In this document: positions 40,252-47,422 of the stretch, piece by piece
How positions within the stretch are numbered: the stretch's first letter is position 1
How the letters are laid out: each line of letters starts with the position of its first letter
Assembly: GCF_005938105.1 (NCBI RefSeq)
Contig: NZ_VCPE01000001.1
Location: 434,001 to 498,000 of the forward strand
Source of the DNA: Brucella haematophila
Lineage (GTDB): Bacteria > Pseudomonadota > Alphaproteobacteria > Rhizobiales > Rhizobiaceae
Length of the DNA stretch: 64,000 nt
Reading direction: 5' to 3'
Notes under the pieces: model-generated
What the model saw: only the letters and a program-made list of their open reading frames with translations
Told to the model about the DNA's origin: nothing
The model's database searches: none
Program-made: the position numbers and the translations under genes

Positions 40252-40383
40252 GGACGGCCACGTCAATTCGTGGCAGCGGGGCAATCAGCCAAGATAAGAC
40301 CCGCCCGACAGCCATCCAAGATAACCGTCGCATCCTTGCCCTTACGGGCAATTGGTTTGTGACCGATTCTCTTAGGAACGTAC
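40252..40383 (+). promoter_or_regulatory. Leader region of the methyltransferase gene
   Basis: Two hairpins lie here: GCCACG-TCAATT-CGTGGC (40257-40274) and TTGCCC-TTAC-GGGCAA (40336-40351). CCAAGATAA occurs twice (40289-40297 and 40316-40324). Mu controls its modification gene mom tightly at this position, so this gap may hold the methyltransferase promoter and control sites. No clear -10/-35 was found. Confidence 0.45.
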
Positions 40384-41187
40384 ATGAGCCAGAAGGCCGA
40401 TTTTGTTGCCGTCGATCCTGTTTCGCCGCCTGCTGCCTATATCGGTGGGAAGCGTCAGCTCGCCAAGCGCATCTGTCAGAAGATCGATAACATGCCGCAT
40501 TCGCTGTATGCAGAGCCGTTTGTGGGCATGGGCGGAGTATTCTTCAGGCGCACTAGCGCACCGCGCGCCGAGTTCATTAATGACCGTTCGAAAGACGTGG
40601 CGAACCTTTTTCGCATTCTCCAGCGTCATTATCCGCAGCTCATGGATACGCTCCGGTTCCAGATCACGAGCCGAGCGGACTTCGAACGCCTGACCGTTAC
40701 TGATCCCGAAACGCTCACTGACCTGGAGCGGGCTGCACGCTTTCTCTATCTCCAGCGCCTGACGTTCGGCGGGAAAGTTGCTGGCCGGACCTTTGGCGTG
40801 GATTACAGCCGCAGTTCACGCTTCAACCTTACGACACTTGCGCCGATGCTCCAGGAAGTTCACGAACGGCTTGCCGGGGTGGTTATCGAGAACCTGGACT
40901 GGAAGGCCTTTATTGAGCGCTATGACCGGCCAGAGACGCTTTTTTATATAGACCCGCCTTACTGGGGATCAGAAGGATATTACGGGAAAGAGCTTTTTGA
41001 CCGTACTCAGTTTCAGGTTCTTGCCGATATGCTGATGGAGATCAAAGGTCGTTTCCTTCTCTCGATCAACGATGTTCCTGAAATACGTACCACCTTCGCC
41101 GCCTTTAAGATCGAAGATGTTGCGCTAACTTATACCGCAGCAGGTGGGGCCGGAAAGTCGGTCCGAGAACTGATCATCTCCAACTAG
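40384..41187 (+). CDS. D12-class adenine-specific DNA methyltransferase (Dam-like)
   Basis: The 267-residue protein has the D12 class order: the AdoMet motif YIGGKRQLAKRI, then EPFVGMGGVFF. The catalytic DPPY (LFYIDPPYWGSEGYY) is near residue 188, and LLSINDVPEIR follows. It should methylate adenine N6 in a short site, often GATC in this class. It takes the place of the Mu mom modification gene at the right end and could protect phage DNA from restriction. No partner endonuclease is next to it. Confidence 0.9.
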   Translation: MSQKADFVAVDPVSPPAAYIGGKRQLAKRICQKIDNMPHSLYAEPFVGMGGVFFRRTSAPRAEFINDRSKDVANLFRILQRHYPQLMDTLRFQITSRADFERLTVTDPETLTDLERAARFLYLQRLTFGGKVAGRTFGVDYSRSSRFNLTTLAPMLQEVHERLAGVVIENLDWKAFIERYDRPETLFYIDPPYWGSEGYYGKELFDRTQFQVLADMLMEIKGRFLLSINDVPEIRTTFAAFKIEDVALTYTAAGGAGKSVRELIISN

Positions 41188-41197
41188 GGGCAAAAAC

Positions 41198-41554
41198 ATG
41201 GAGCCGGTGCTCGAAAGTGTGTGGCAGGACGAAAGACGAGGCACTGAATATCTGGTGGTTCGTATCGCGACGGAGGACATGGCGAGCCGATGCAAGGATG
41301 GCGATCAGGCATACCTCTGGGGTTGGTCGGATACGCGAGACGCGTACAGCCTGATTGCTAACTCGCTGCGGAACCTGAGCAACACTTCTACACTGTTTAT
41401 GAAGATACCCGTTTCGATCCGTTTGGAGGATGACACGGCTCGTTGGGGAACCATCGTTGTGTACCAGGATCGGAAGGACAACCGCCTCTGGGCAGAGTAT
41501 GCCGATGAGTTTCTTGATGGTCGATATAAGAAACTAAGCGCTCCTGATCAATGA
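41198..41554 (+). CDS. Right-end cargo protein, unknown
   Basis: The 118-residue protein follows the methyltransferase by 10 bases. It is acidic and shows RGTEYLVVRIATEDMASRCK, GDQAYLWGWSDTRDAYSLIA and RWGTIVVYQDRKDN. No family recognised. The close spacing suggests co-expression with the methyltransferase. Confidence 0.6.
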   Translation: MEPVLESVWQDERRGTEYLVVRIATEDMASRCKDGDQAYLWGWSDTRDAYSLIANSLRNLSNTSTLFMKIPVSIRLEDDTARWGTIVVYQDRKDNRLWAEYADEFLDGRYKKLSAPDQ

Positions 41555-41622
41555 TGAGTGAAGCTGCGTTGAACTGACCTTCAAGGAGCGTTTCGCTCAG
41601 TTCTTTGACATCGTAAAACTGT

Positions 41623-41707
41623 TGCCACTCGATCTTGCGCGCGCTGCCACGCGATTTTGCGCGCTACAGATCGGGCTTATCAAAAGTGATTGCTATTTGA
41701 TTTCTAG
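41623..41707 (-). repeat. Right-end transposase-binding-like sites (R1-R3)
   Basis: Read on the plus strand, TGCCACTCGATCTTGCG (41623-41639), TGCCACGCGATTTTGCG (41645-41661) and the weaker TGCTATTTGATTTCTAG (41691-41707) are the inverse of the left-end motif. Inward orientation at both ends is expected of MuA-type sites. The outer one ends eight bases before the inferred terminus. Confidence 0.65.
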
Positions 41708-41751
41708 CATCAACAAAGCGAAAATGAAAAACAGCTAAGCTATTGATTTTT

Positions 41752-41827
41752 TGGTGCCGCTTGCGTGACTCGAACACGCGACCCCATCATTACGAATGAT
41801 GTGCTCTACCAACTGAGCTAAAGCGGC
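41752..41827 (-). tRNA. tRNA-Thr (anticodon CGT)
   Basis: On the minus strand the gene has an acceptor stem GCCGCTT/AAGCGGC, D-arm AGCTCAGTTGGTAGAGC, an anticodon stem CATCA/TGATG with loop TTCGTAA (anticodon CGT, codon ACG) and T-arm GTGTTCGAGTCAC. It ends in an encoded CCA. A T-rich run follows at its 3' side, then the inferred phage right end 36 bp away. Confidence 0.95.
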
Positions 41828-42011
41828 CCGGGAACCTGCGTTCCAACTCCTGAAGGAGATTCCATTCGTTTCCGTCCGGACGGTGCGCTGATAACCAAAA
41901 GCAGAACGGAAAGCAAGACCGAAATCGAACAAAGCGTCAGATTGTTCCAACCTTGTGAAAACAGGGCCTTCCATTGGAGAGGCCCTGTTCGAAACTCGCT
42001 GGCACTATGGC

Positions 42012-42980
42012 TTATGCGCCTGCGCAGATCCGGTTACGCGCTTCCTTATATTCGCGCTCCAGACGGTCGATCAGTGCTGCTGCCGGAGCGATTTCATGAA
42101 TTGCGCCAATGCCCTGTCCGCAGCCCCAGATATCCTTCCAGGCCTTCGCGCCTTCCTTCTGTGCCTGATCAAAATCCATTTTCGACGGATCGGCCTCCGG
42201 CAGATTGTCCGGGTCCAGGCCGGACTGGGCGATGGAGGGCTTAAGGTAATTACCGGCGATGCCGGTAAAATAGTTCGAATAAACGATGTCGGCTGCGGTC
42301 GAATCGACGATCATCTGTTTGTAGGCATCAACTGCGCGCGCTTCCGACGTCGCGATGAATGGCGAGCCGATATAGGCGAGGTCTGCGCCCATGGCCTGTG
42401 CCGCGAGAATGGATCGGCCATTCGCGATGGCGCCGGACAAAAGCAGCGGCCCGTCGAACCATGCCCGGATTTCCTGCACGAGTGCGAAGGGCGATAGAGG
42501 CCCGGCATGGCCGCCAGCGCCCGCGGCAACGGCGATAAGCCCGTCTGCGCCTTTGCGAATGGCGGAATTGGCGTGGCGATTGTTGATGACATCATGCAGC
42601 ACGATGCCGCCGTAGGAATGGATCGCGGCATTCACCTCGGGCACTGCACCAAGTGAGGAAATGACAATCGGCACTTTGTATTTGACGCAGAGACCGAGAT
42701 CGTGCTCCAGCCGCTTGTTGGAGCGGTGGACGATCTGATTAACCGCGAAAGGTGCTGCCGGGCGGTCTGGGTTGGCCTTGTCATGTGCGGCGAGGCCCTC
42801 GGTGATTTCGGCCAGCCACTCATCGAGCTGCGCCTCCGGGCGCGCATTGAGGGCGGGAAAGGAACCAACAACGCCAGCCTTACATTGCGCCATCACAAGT
42901 GCCGGATGTGAAATGATGAAAAGGGGCGCGCCGACAACAGGAATGCGCAATCTGTTCTTCAAACTATCCGGCAAGGCCAT
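42012..42980 (-). CDS. Nitronate monooxygenase family flavoenzyme
   Basis: The 322-residue protein shows the 2-nitropropane dioxygenase fold: an N-terminal RIPVVGAPLFIISHPALVMA, GVVGSFPALNARP, the FMN-phosphate loop GAGGHAGPLSPFALV, and later GADLAYIGSPFIATSEARAV. It should oxidise alkyl nitronates (such as propionate 3-nitronate) with FMN. The exact substrate is unknown. It stands alone with no operon partners. Confidence 0.85.
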   Translation of the reverse strand: MALPDSLKNRLRIPVVGAPLFIISHPALVMAQCKAGVVGSFPALNARPEAQLDEWLAEITEGLAAHDKANPDRPAAPFAVNQIVHRSNKRLEHDLGLCVKYKVPIVISSLGAVPEVNAAIHSYGGIVLHDVINNRHANSAIRKGADGLIAVAAGAGGHAGPLSPFALVQEIRAWFDGPLLLSGAIANGRSILAAQAMGADLAYIGSPFIATSEARAVDAYKQMIVDSTAADIVYSNYFTGIAGNYLKPSIAQSGLDPDNLPEADPSKMDFDQAQKEGAKAWKDIWGCGQGIGAIHEIAPAAALIDRLEREYKEARNRICAGA

Positions 42981-43583
42981 ATCATTCTCCTCAAAAATTG
43001 ACGTTTCCGTAAACGTAATATCTGTATCACGCCTGCATAGAACGGCAATACGAAAGATTAGGAGAGATTCGCCCGAAGAACCAAGTGAAAGCGTCTGTCA
43101 GGCCCATGGCAAATGCTCGGATAAAAGGGCTACGGACGGATAAGGTCACTCTTCAAAGCCTCCGCCGATGATTCTGCTGGAACAGACATGATTTTACAGT
43201 GTGATTCCGGCATGGGGCTTTTGATGTTGCGAGGGATGCAGGTGAATGGCGCGTTCAGAAGTCGTCGCTAAGATTATGAAACTGGTCGATATTTTGTTCT
43301 TCGAGGCAGCCCTGGTTGGTCTCTCGGGAGAGATTCCTGCATCAGATTCAATCTGCTAAGGTGAGACTATTCGTCGAAAGGTTCGGGGAAAAGAACGTTG
43401 AAAGTCGATATTTGACGGCAGGGCGTGTCTTATCAGGTAGCCAAATCGGTTATTGAACGGCTAAATGCCTTGATTCAGACGTTAAATTCGCTGAGGCTTG
43501 TGAAAAGCCGCTTCCTGAAAGTCGGTTTTGGTCTTTGGGAATGTGCATAAGGCGGGAAACGTGAACACGGGGACGAGCGGCCT
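42981..43583. other. Intergenic stretch without a supported gene
   Basis: About 600 bases separate the divergent nitronate monooxygenase and the membrane-protein gene. A short frame near 43246 (MARSEVVAKIMKLVDILFFE) is only about 37 codons and has no support. The gap should hold promoters for both neighbours; I could not fix them. Confidence 0.5.
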
Positions 43584-44615
43584 TTGGATAGTATAGAACG
43601 CGCCATCAGAAACGCATTTGCCAAAGCGGATGCCTATAACCCGGCGACCCGTCAGCGTATCTACGAATCCGCATGGGGTGCCCATGAACGCGCGCTTGCG
43701 GCCAATACCGCACTGAGCGATGCTCAAAAAGAACAGCGCCGCCAGAAGCTGAAAGATGCCATCTCCGACATCGAGCAGGAATTCTCTGCGCCGCGCCAAA
43801 GCGAAGAACAGGGAGAGCCGTCGCTGGATGCGCCGCATCGCGATGACCCTGTCCTCGGTGGTGCTGCGGCTGTGGGCGGCGCTCCGGCGCTCGATACCGG
43901 CGATATTCGGTCCCGCGCATCGAAGAAAAAGGGCGGCAGTGCCGATCTTGGCTATGAAGGCGGCGTATCGCGTAAGGAAAAGCGCGGCAAGAAGAAGCGC
44001 CATTCGCCCTTTTATAGCTATGGCATTCCGGCGCTCGTGTTGTTTGTCGCCGTCATGATCGGCTATTCGCTCTATAGCAGTTTCATTGATCTGAGCCGTG
44101 GCCCGTCCAGCAGCCCGTTGCATAGCGATGGGGGCGGAGCACCGTTAAAGGATGGCGAAGAGCCGGGCGGCGCCAAGTGGATTACCATTTTCCAGCCGTC
44201 TGAAGCGACGCGCATGTCGGTGCAGGGCAGCGCCACGGCAGAAATCCTGCGTGATGGTCCGAGCAGCTTTGCCCGCGTGAAATCCTCGGGTGAAGGCGAT
44301 ACCGTCAAATTTGACGTTGGCGAAGGCATTCTGGACCAGCTCGCTGGCAAGACGGCCACGTTCGATATCATCGCCAAGGCCGATGGCGGCAAGATAACGC
44401 AAATGTCCGTCAGCTGCGATTTCGCAGGCTTCGGCGATTGTGGACGCCGACGTTATGATGTGGGTGAATCGCGCAACGATTTTCTGTTCGATCTGGATTT
44501 TGCAGGTGGCAAGAAGGCCGGTCGCGCGGGTGTCATCACGATCAATTCCGACCTGAGCGGATCGGGTAAGCCGGTTGACATCTACGAAATCCGCGTGTCG
44601 ACGAACGCACAATAA
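43584..44615 (+). CDS. Conserved single-pass membrane protein, unknown
   Basis: The frame opens at a TTG at 43584, without a strong ribosome site; no in-frame ATG precedes it. The 343-residue product has a helical N-terminal domain (about 1-70, IRNAFAKADAYNPATRQRIY), a charged linker, a membrane segment (about 148-166, GIPALVLFVAVMIGYSLY) and a soluble C-terminal domain (VSCDFAGFGDCGRRRYDVGE) with two cysteines. The C-terminal part likely faces the periplasm. Function unknown. Confidence 0.75.
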   Translation: MDSIERAIRNAFAKADAYNPATRQRIYESAWGAHERALAANTALSDAQKEQRRQKLKDAISDIEQEFSAPRQSEEQGEPSLDAPHRDDPVLGGAAAVGGAPALDTGDIRSRASKKKGGSADLGYEGGVSRKEKRGKKKRHSPFYSYGIPALVLFVAVMIGYSLYSSFIDLSRGPSSSPLHSDGGGAPLKDGEEPGGAKWITIFQPSEATRMSVQGSATAEILRDGPSSFARVKSSGEGDTVKFDVGEGILDQLAGKTATFDIIAKADGGKITQMSVSCDFAGFGDCGRRRYDVGESRNDFLFDLDFAGGKKAGRAGVITINSDLSGSGKPVDIYEIRVSTNAQ

Positions 44616-44667
44616 TTACGGAGAAACAACGGGCTGGTAGCTTTTCTTCTCGTCTGCTTTAGGAAAG

Positions 44668-46287
44668 TCAGCTCAGCAGTTTTTCCAGTGTTTCAAGCCG
44701 ATCCGCTTCGCGGGGCGGCTTGTCCCAACGCAGTCGGGAAAAGCGCGGGAAGCGCATCGCGACACCGGATTTATGGCGCGTTGACCGGTTTAATCCTTCG
44801 AAGGCCACTTCCACGACGAGCCCGTGATTGGGTTCTGCACGGACTGAACGCACGGGGCCGAAACGCTCGATGGTGTTTTCGCGAACAAATTTATCCAGCA
44901 GTTTCAACTCTTCGTCAGTGAAGCCAAAATAGGCCTTACCGACTGGCACCAAGGCCGGTTCGTCCTCGGGTCCCGTCCAGACTGCAAAAGTGAAGTCGGA
45001 ATAATAGCTCGACCGCTTGCCGTGGCCACGTTGCGCATAGACGACCACCGCATCAACGGTGAAAGGATCGCGCTTCCACTTGAACCACGGCCCCTTGGGG
45101 CGTCCGGGAAGATAGGCGCTATCATGCCGTTTCAGCATCACGCCTTCGATCACCGGGTGCGGAGGGTTGACGCGCAAGGCGGCCAGTTCGCTGAAATCGG
45201 TAAAAGGCAGCACGGGCGATAGATCGAACCGGCGTGGATTGAGTTGGCTGACGAAGGCCTCAAGCCGCCTGCGGCGCTCGGCAAAGGGCAGGGCGCGTAA
45301 ATCCTCACCGGATTGCTGATTGCCGTCTTGCAGAAGATCATAGGCGCGGATGAAAGCCGGATAGTCGCGCAACTGTTTGGCACTGACGGTCTTGCGATTC
45401 AATCGCTGTTGCAGGTCCGAAAAGGTGGCGGTTTCGATGCCTGTTTCACCGTGGTGCCCGACAAGCAGCTCGCCGTCGATGGCGCCTTCAAAGTCCATCG
45501 CCTCAAGTACATCCGGAAAAGCGCCGGAAATGTCATCGCCGGTGCGCGAGTAGAGCTTGCGCGTTCCGTTTTCCGAGACGGCTTGCACGCGGATACCGTC
45601 CCATTTCCATTCCGCGCTGAATGCGGTGGGATCGAGCGAGGGTATCTCCGCTTCATCCAGTGCAGTGGCCAGCATGACCGGGCGGAAGGGCGCATCTGCT
45701 GTCGCTGCGGGTTTTGGGGTGTGCCCCTCAAGCCAGGCGAAAAGAGCCGTGTAGGGCGGCGACTGTCCGTGCCAGAGTTCTTCGATTTCTGTCACATCCA
45801 CACCACCGAAATCGGCGAGCGCCTGTTTGGCAAGGCGTGCTGAAACCCCGATGCGCAAGCCGCCGGTTACGAGCTTCAGCAGGGCGTAGCGTTCCGATAT
45901 GCCGAGAAGGTCTAGCCAGCCTGCAACCAGCAACGGGCCTTCGCGGCGCGAGGCATGTTGCAATTCATGCACCACCACGCCGAGCGAAAGATTGGTGCCG
46001 GGCGAGGTTTCGCTGGGGCCAGGCCAGATCAGTGAAATGGTTTCAGCCAGATCGCCGACATAATCATAAGAATAGGCAAAAAGCGTCGGGTCCGTCCGCT
46101 CGGCGATCAGGGCGCGCAGCATGGCGGGTTTTACGCTTTGCAGTTCCAGATCGCGCGTGATGGCGGCCAGCGCCAGTCCACGGTTGGGGTCTGGCGTGGA
46201 GCGAAAATAATCGGCAAGCAGGCGCAGCTTGCCGTTACGCTGCGGTGTGAGAACCAGACGGTCGAGAAGTTCGGCGAAGGCACGCAT
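44668..46287 (-). CDS. ATP-dependent DNA ligase of the damage-response cluster
   Basis: The ATG at 46287 overlaps the stop of the exonuclease gene, giving 539 residues. An N-terminal DNA-binding region (residues 1-200) precedes the nucleotidyltransferase core. The adenylated lysine is in EWKWDGIRV (Lys about 228), then an OB-fold end (PVGKAYFGFTDEELKLLDKF). It is of the bacterial ligase type that sits with an MBL exonuclease, an Lhr helicase and PdeM. The ligase closes nicks during repair of damage such as crosslinks. Confidence 0.9.
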   Translation of the reverse strand: MRAFAELLDRLVLTPQRNGKLRLLADYFRSTPDPNRGLALAAITRDLELQSVKPAMLRALIAERTDPTLFAYSYDYVGDLAETISLIWPGPSETSPGTNLSLGVVVHELQHASRREGPLLVAGWLDLLGISERYALLKLVTGGLRIGVSARLAKQALADFGGVDVTEIEELWHGQSPPYTALFAWLEGHTPKPAATADAPFRPVMLATALDEAEIPSLDPTAFSAEWKWDGIRVQAVSENGTRKLYSRTGDDISGAFPDVLEAMDFEGAIDGELLVGHHGETGIETATFSDLQQRLNRKTVSAKQLRDYPAFIRAYDLLQDGNQQSGEDLRALPFAERRRRLEAFVSQLNPRRFDLSPVLPFTDFSELAALRVNPPHPVIEGVMLKRHDSAYLPGRPKGPWFKWKRDPFTVDAVVVYAQRGHGKRSSYYSDFTFAVWTGPEDEPALVPVGKAYFGFTDEELKLLDKFVRENTIERFGPVRSVRAEPNHGLVVEVAFEGLNRSTRHKSGVAMRFPRFSRLRWDKPPREADRLETLEKLLS

Positions 46288-47300
46288 CAATCGCCCTCAT
46301 CTTCATAGCCAATAAGATGCAATGGCTTTGCCGGGATGTTCTGCAATTCGCACCAGCGAACCAGAGCCTCCTCCCGCCCATGCGTGACCCAGACTTCTGC
46401 CGGTGCGATCTCTGCAATCGTCTCCGTCAGTTCGTCCCAGTCACAATGATCGGAGATGATCAGCGGCAGTTCGATGCCCTGTTGCTTGGCGCGCTGGCGG
46501 ATGCGCATCCAGCCGGAGGCAAAGGCCGGAACAGGATCGGGAAAGCGCCGCGCCCAGCGATCGGAAAAGGCGGTTGGCGGGCCGACGATAATCTTGCCTG
46601 CAAAATCAGGCTGTTTCTCACCGCGCTCCAATGTTGCGGGTTCAAGCGGACCAAGGTCGATACCGCGCATCTGGTAATAGTCGCACAATGTTTCCAAAGC
46701 GCCGTGAATGTAGATCGGATCGCTATAGCCAGCATTGCGAATGAGCTTGATCACGCGCTGCGCCTTGCCGAGCGAGTAAGCGCCGACGAGATGCGCGCGC
46801 TCTGGAAATAGTGAGAGTGATTTCAAAAGCTTTGCGATTTCATGCGATGCATCGGGGTGGCGAAATACCGGCAGTGCAAATGTCGCTTCGGTGATGAAGA
46901 CATCGCATTTGATAGGCTCGAATGGCGCGCAGGTCGGGTCCGCAGCGCGTTTGTAGTCGCCCGACGCAACGATGCGGGTTGCATCTTTTTCAACGGCTAT
47001 CTGGGCTGAGCCGAGCACATGGCCAGCACCATGGAAACTGATGCGAACGCCGTTGATCGTCAGCGTTTCACCCAGAGCCATCGGCTGCACGGTTTCGGCG
47101 AAGCCTTCGCCATAGCGAAGCCGCATGATGTCGAGCGTTTCCTGCGTGGCCAGAACATGGGTGTGTCCTGCGCGGGCATGATCGGAGTGACCATGAGTGA
47201 TCAGCGCGCGCTCCACCGGACGCACCGGATCGATATAAAAATCGCCGGGCGGACAATAAAGACCTTTCGGAGACGAACATAAGAGCTGGTTGAAGCGCAT
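46287..47300 (-). CDS. Ligase-associated MBL-fold exonuclease
   Basis: I chose the ATG at 47300 (MRFNQLLCSSPKGLYCPPGD), which matches the usual family start; a GTG at 47321 also opens the frame. The 337-residue protein has the metallo-beta-lactamase metal motif HGHSDHARAGH (about 34-44) and DYKRAADPTCAPFEP near 107. The ending VWVTHGREEALVRWC fits the family. It is probably a DNA 3'-5' or end-processing nuclease. Its gene overlaps the ligase start. Confidence 0.85.
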   Translation of the reverse strand: MRFNQLLCSSPKGLYCPPGDFYIDPVRPVERALITHGHSDHARAGHTHVLATQETLDIMRLRYGEGFAETVQPMALGETLTINGVRISFHGAGHVLGSAQIAVEKDATRIVASGDYKRAADPTCAPFEPIKCDVFITEATFALPVFRHPDASHEIAKLLKSLSLFPERAHLVGAYSLGKAQRVIKLIRNAGYSDPIYIHGALETLCDYYQMRGIDLGPLEPATLERGEKQPDFAGKIIVGPPTAFSDRWARRFPDPVPAFASGWMRIRQRAKQQGIELPLIISDHCDWDELTETIAEIAPAEVWVTHGREEALVRWCELQNIPAKPLHLIGYEDEGD

Positions 47301-47422
47301 AAAGCCAAGATAGGTCAGCACCTTCTTGCTGAAAAGAGATGGGCGGCGTCATTGCTGACAAAATGAGAACAAAAGTGAACAAACATCTTGGCGTGGTGCT
47401 GCGCGGCTATTAGATTGGGGGC

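Larger units (their letters stand above)
4481..41715. mobile_element. Complete Mu-like transposable prophage
   Basis: The gene order follows phage Mu: repressor, Ner, transposase A, ATPase B, GemA, Mor, lysis, terminase, portal, F, G, I/Z, T, tail and a DNA-modification gene at the right end. The span of about 37.2 kb matches Mu. I placed the ends at TGTTGGCG (4481) and its inverted counterpart CATCAACA (ending 41715). Each is followed inward by sites resembling a 17-base transposase-binding motif. No perfect 5-bp target duplication flanks these points, so the ends may be off by several bases. All structural genes look open, so the prophage may be functional. Confidence 0.85.

Noticed and set aside
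43246-43360. Short frame before the membrane-protein gene
   Set aside because: About 37 codons, no ribosome site and no family; treated as intergenic.
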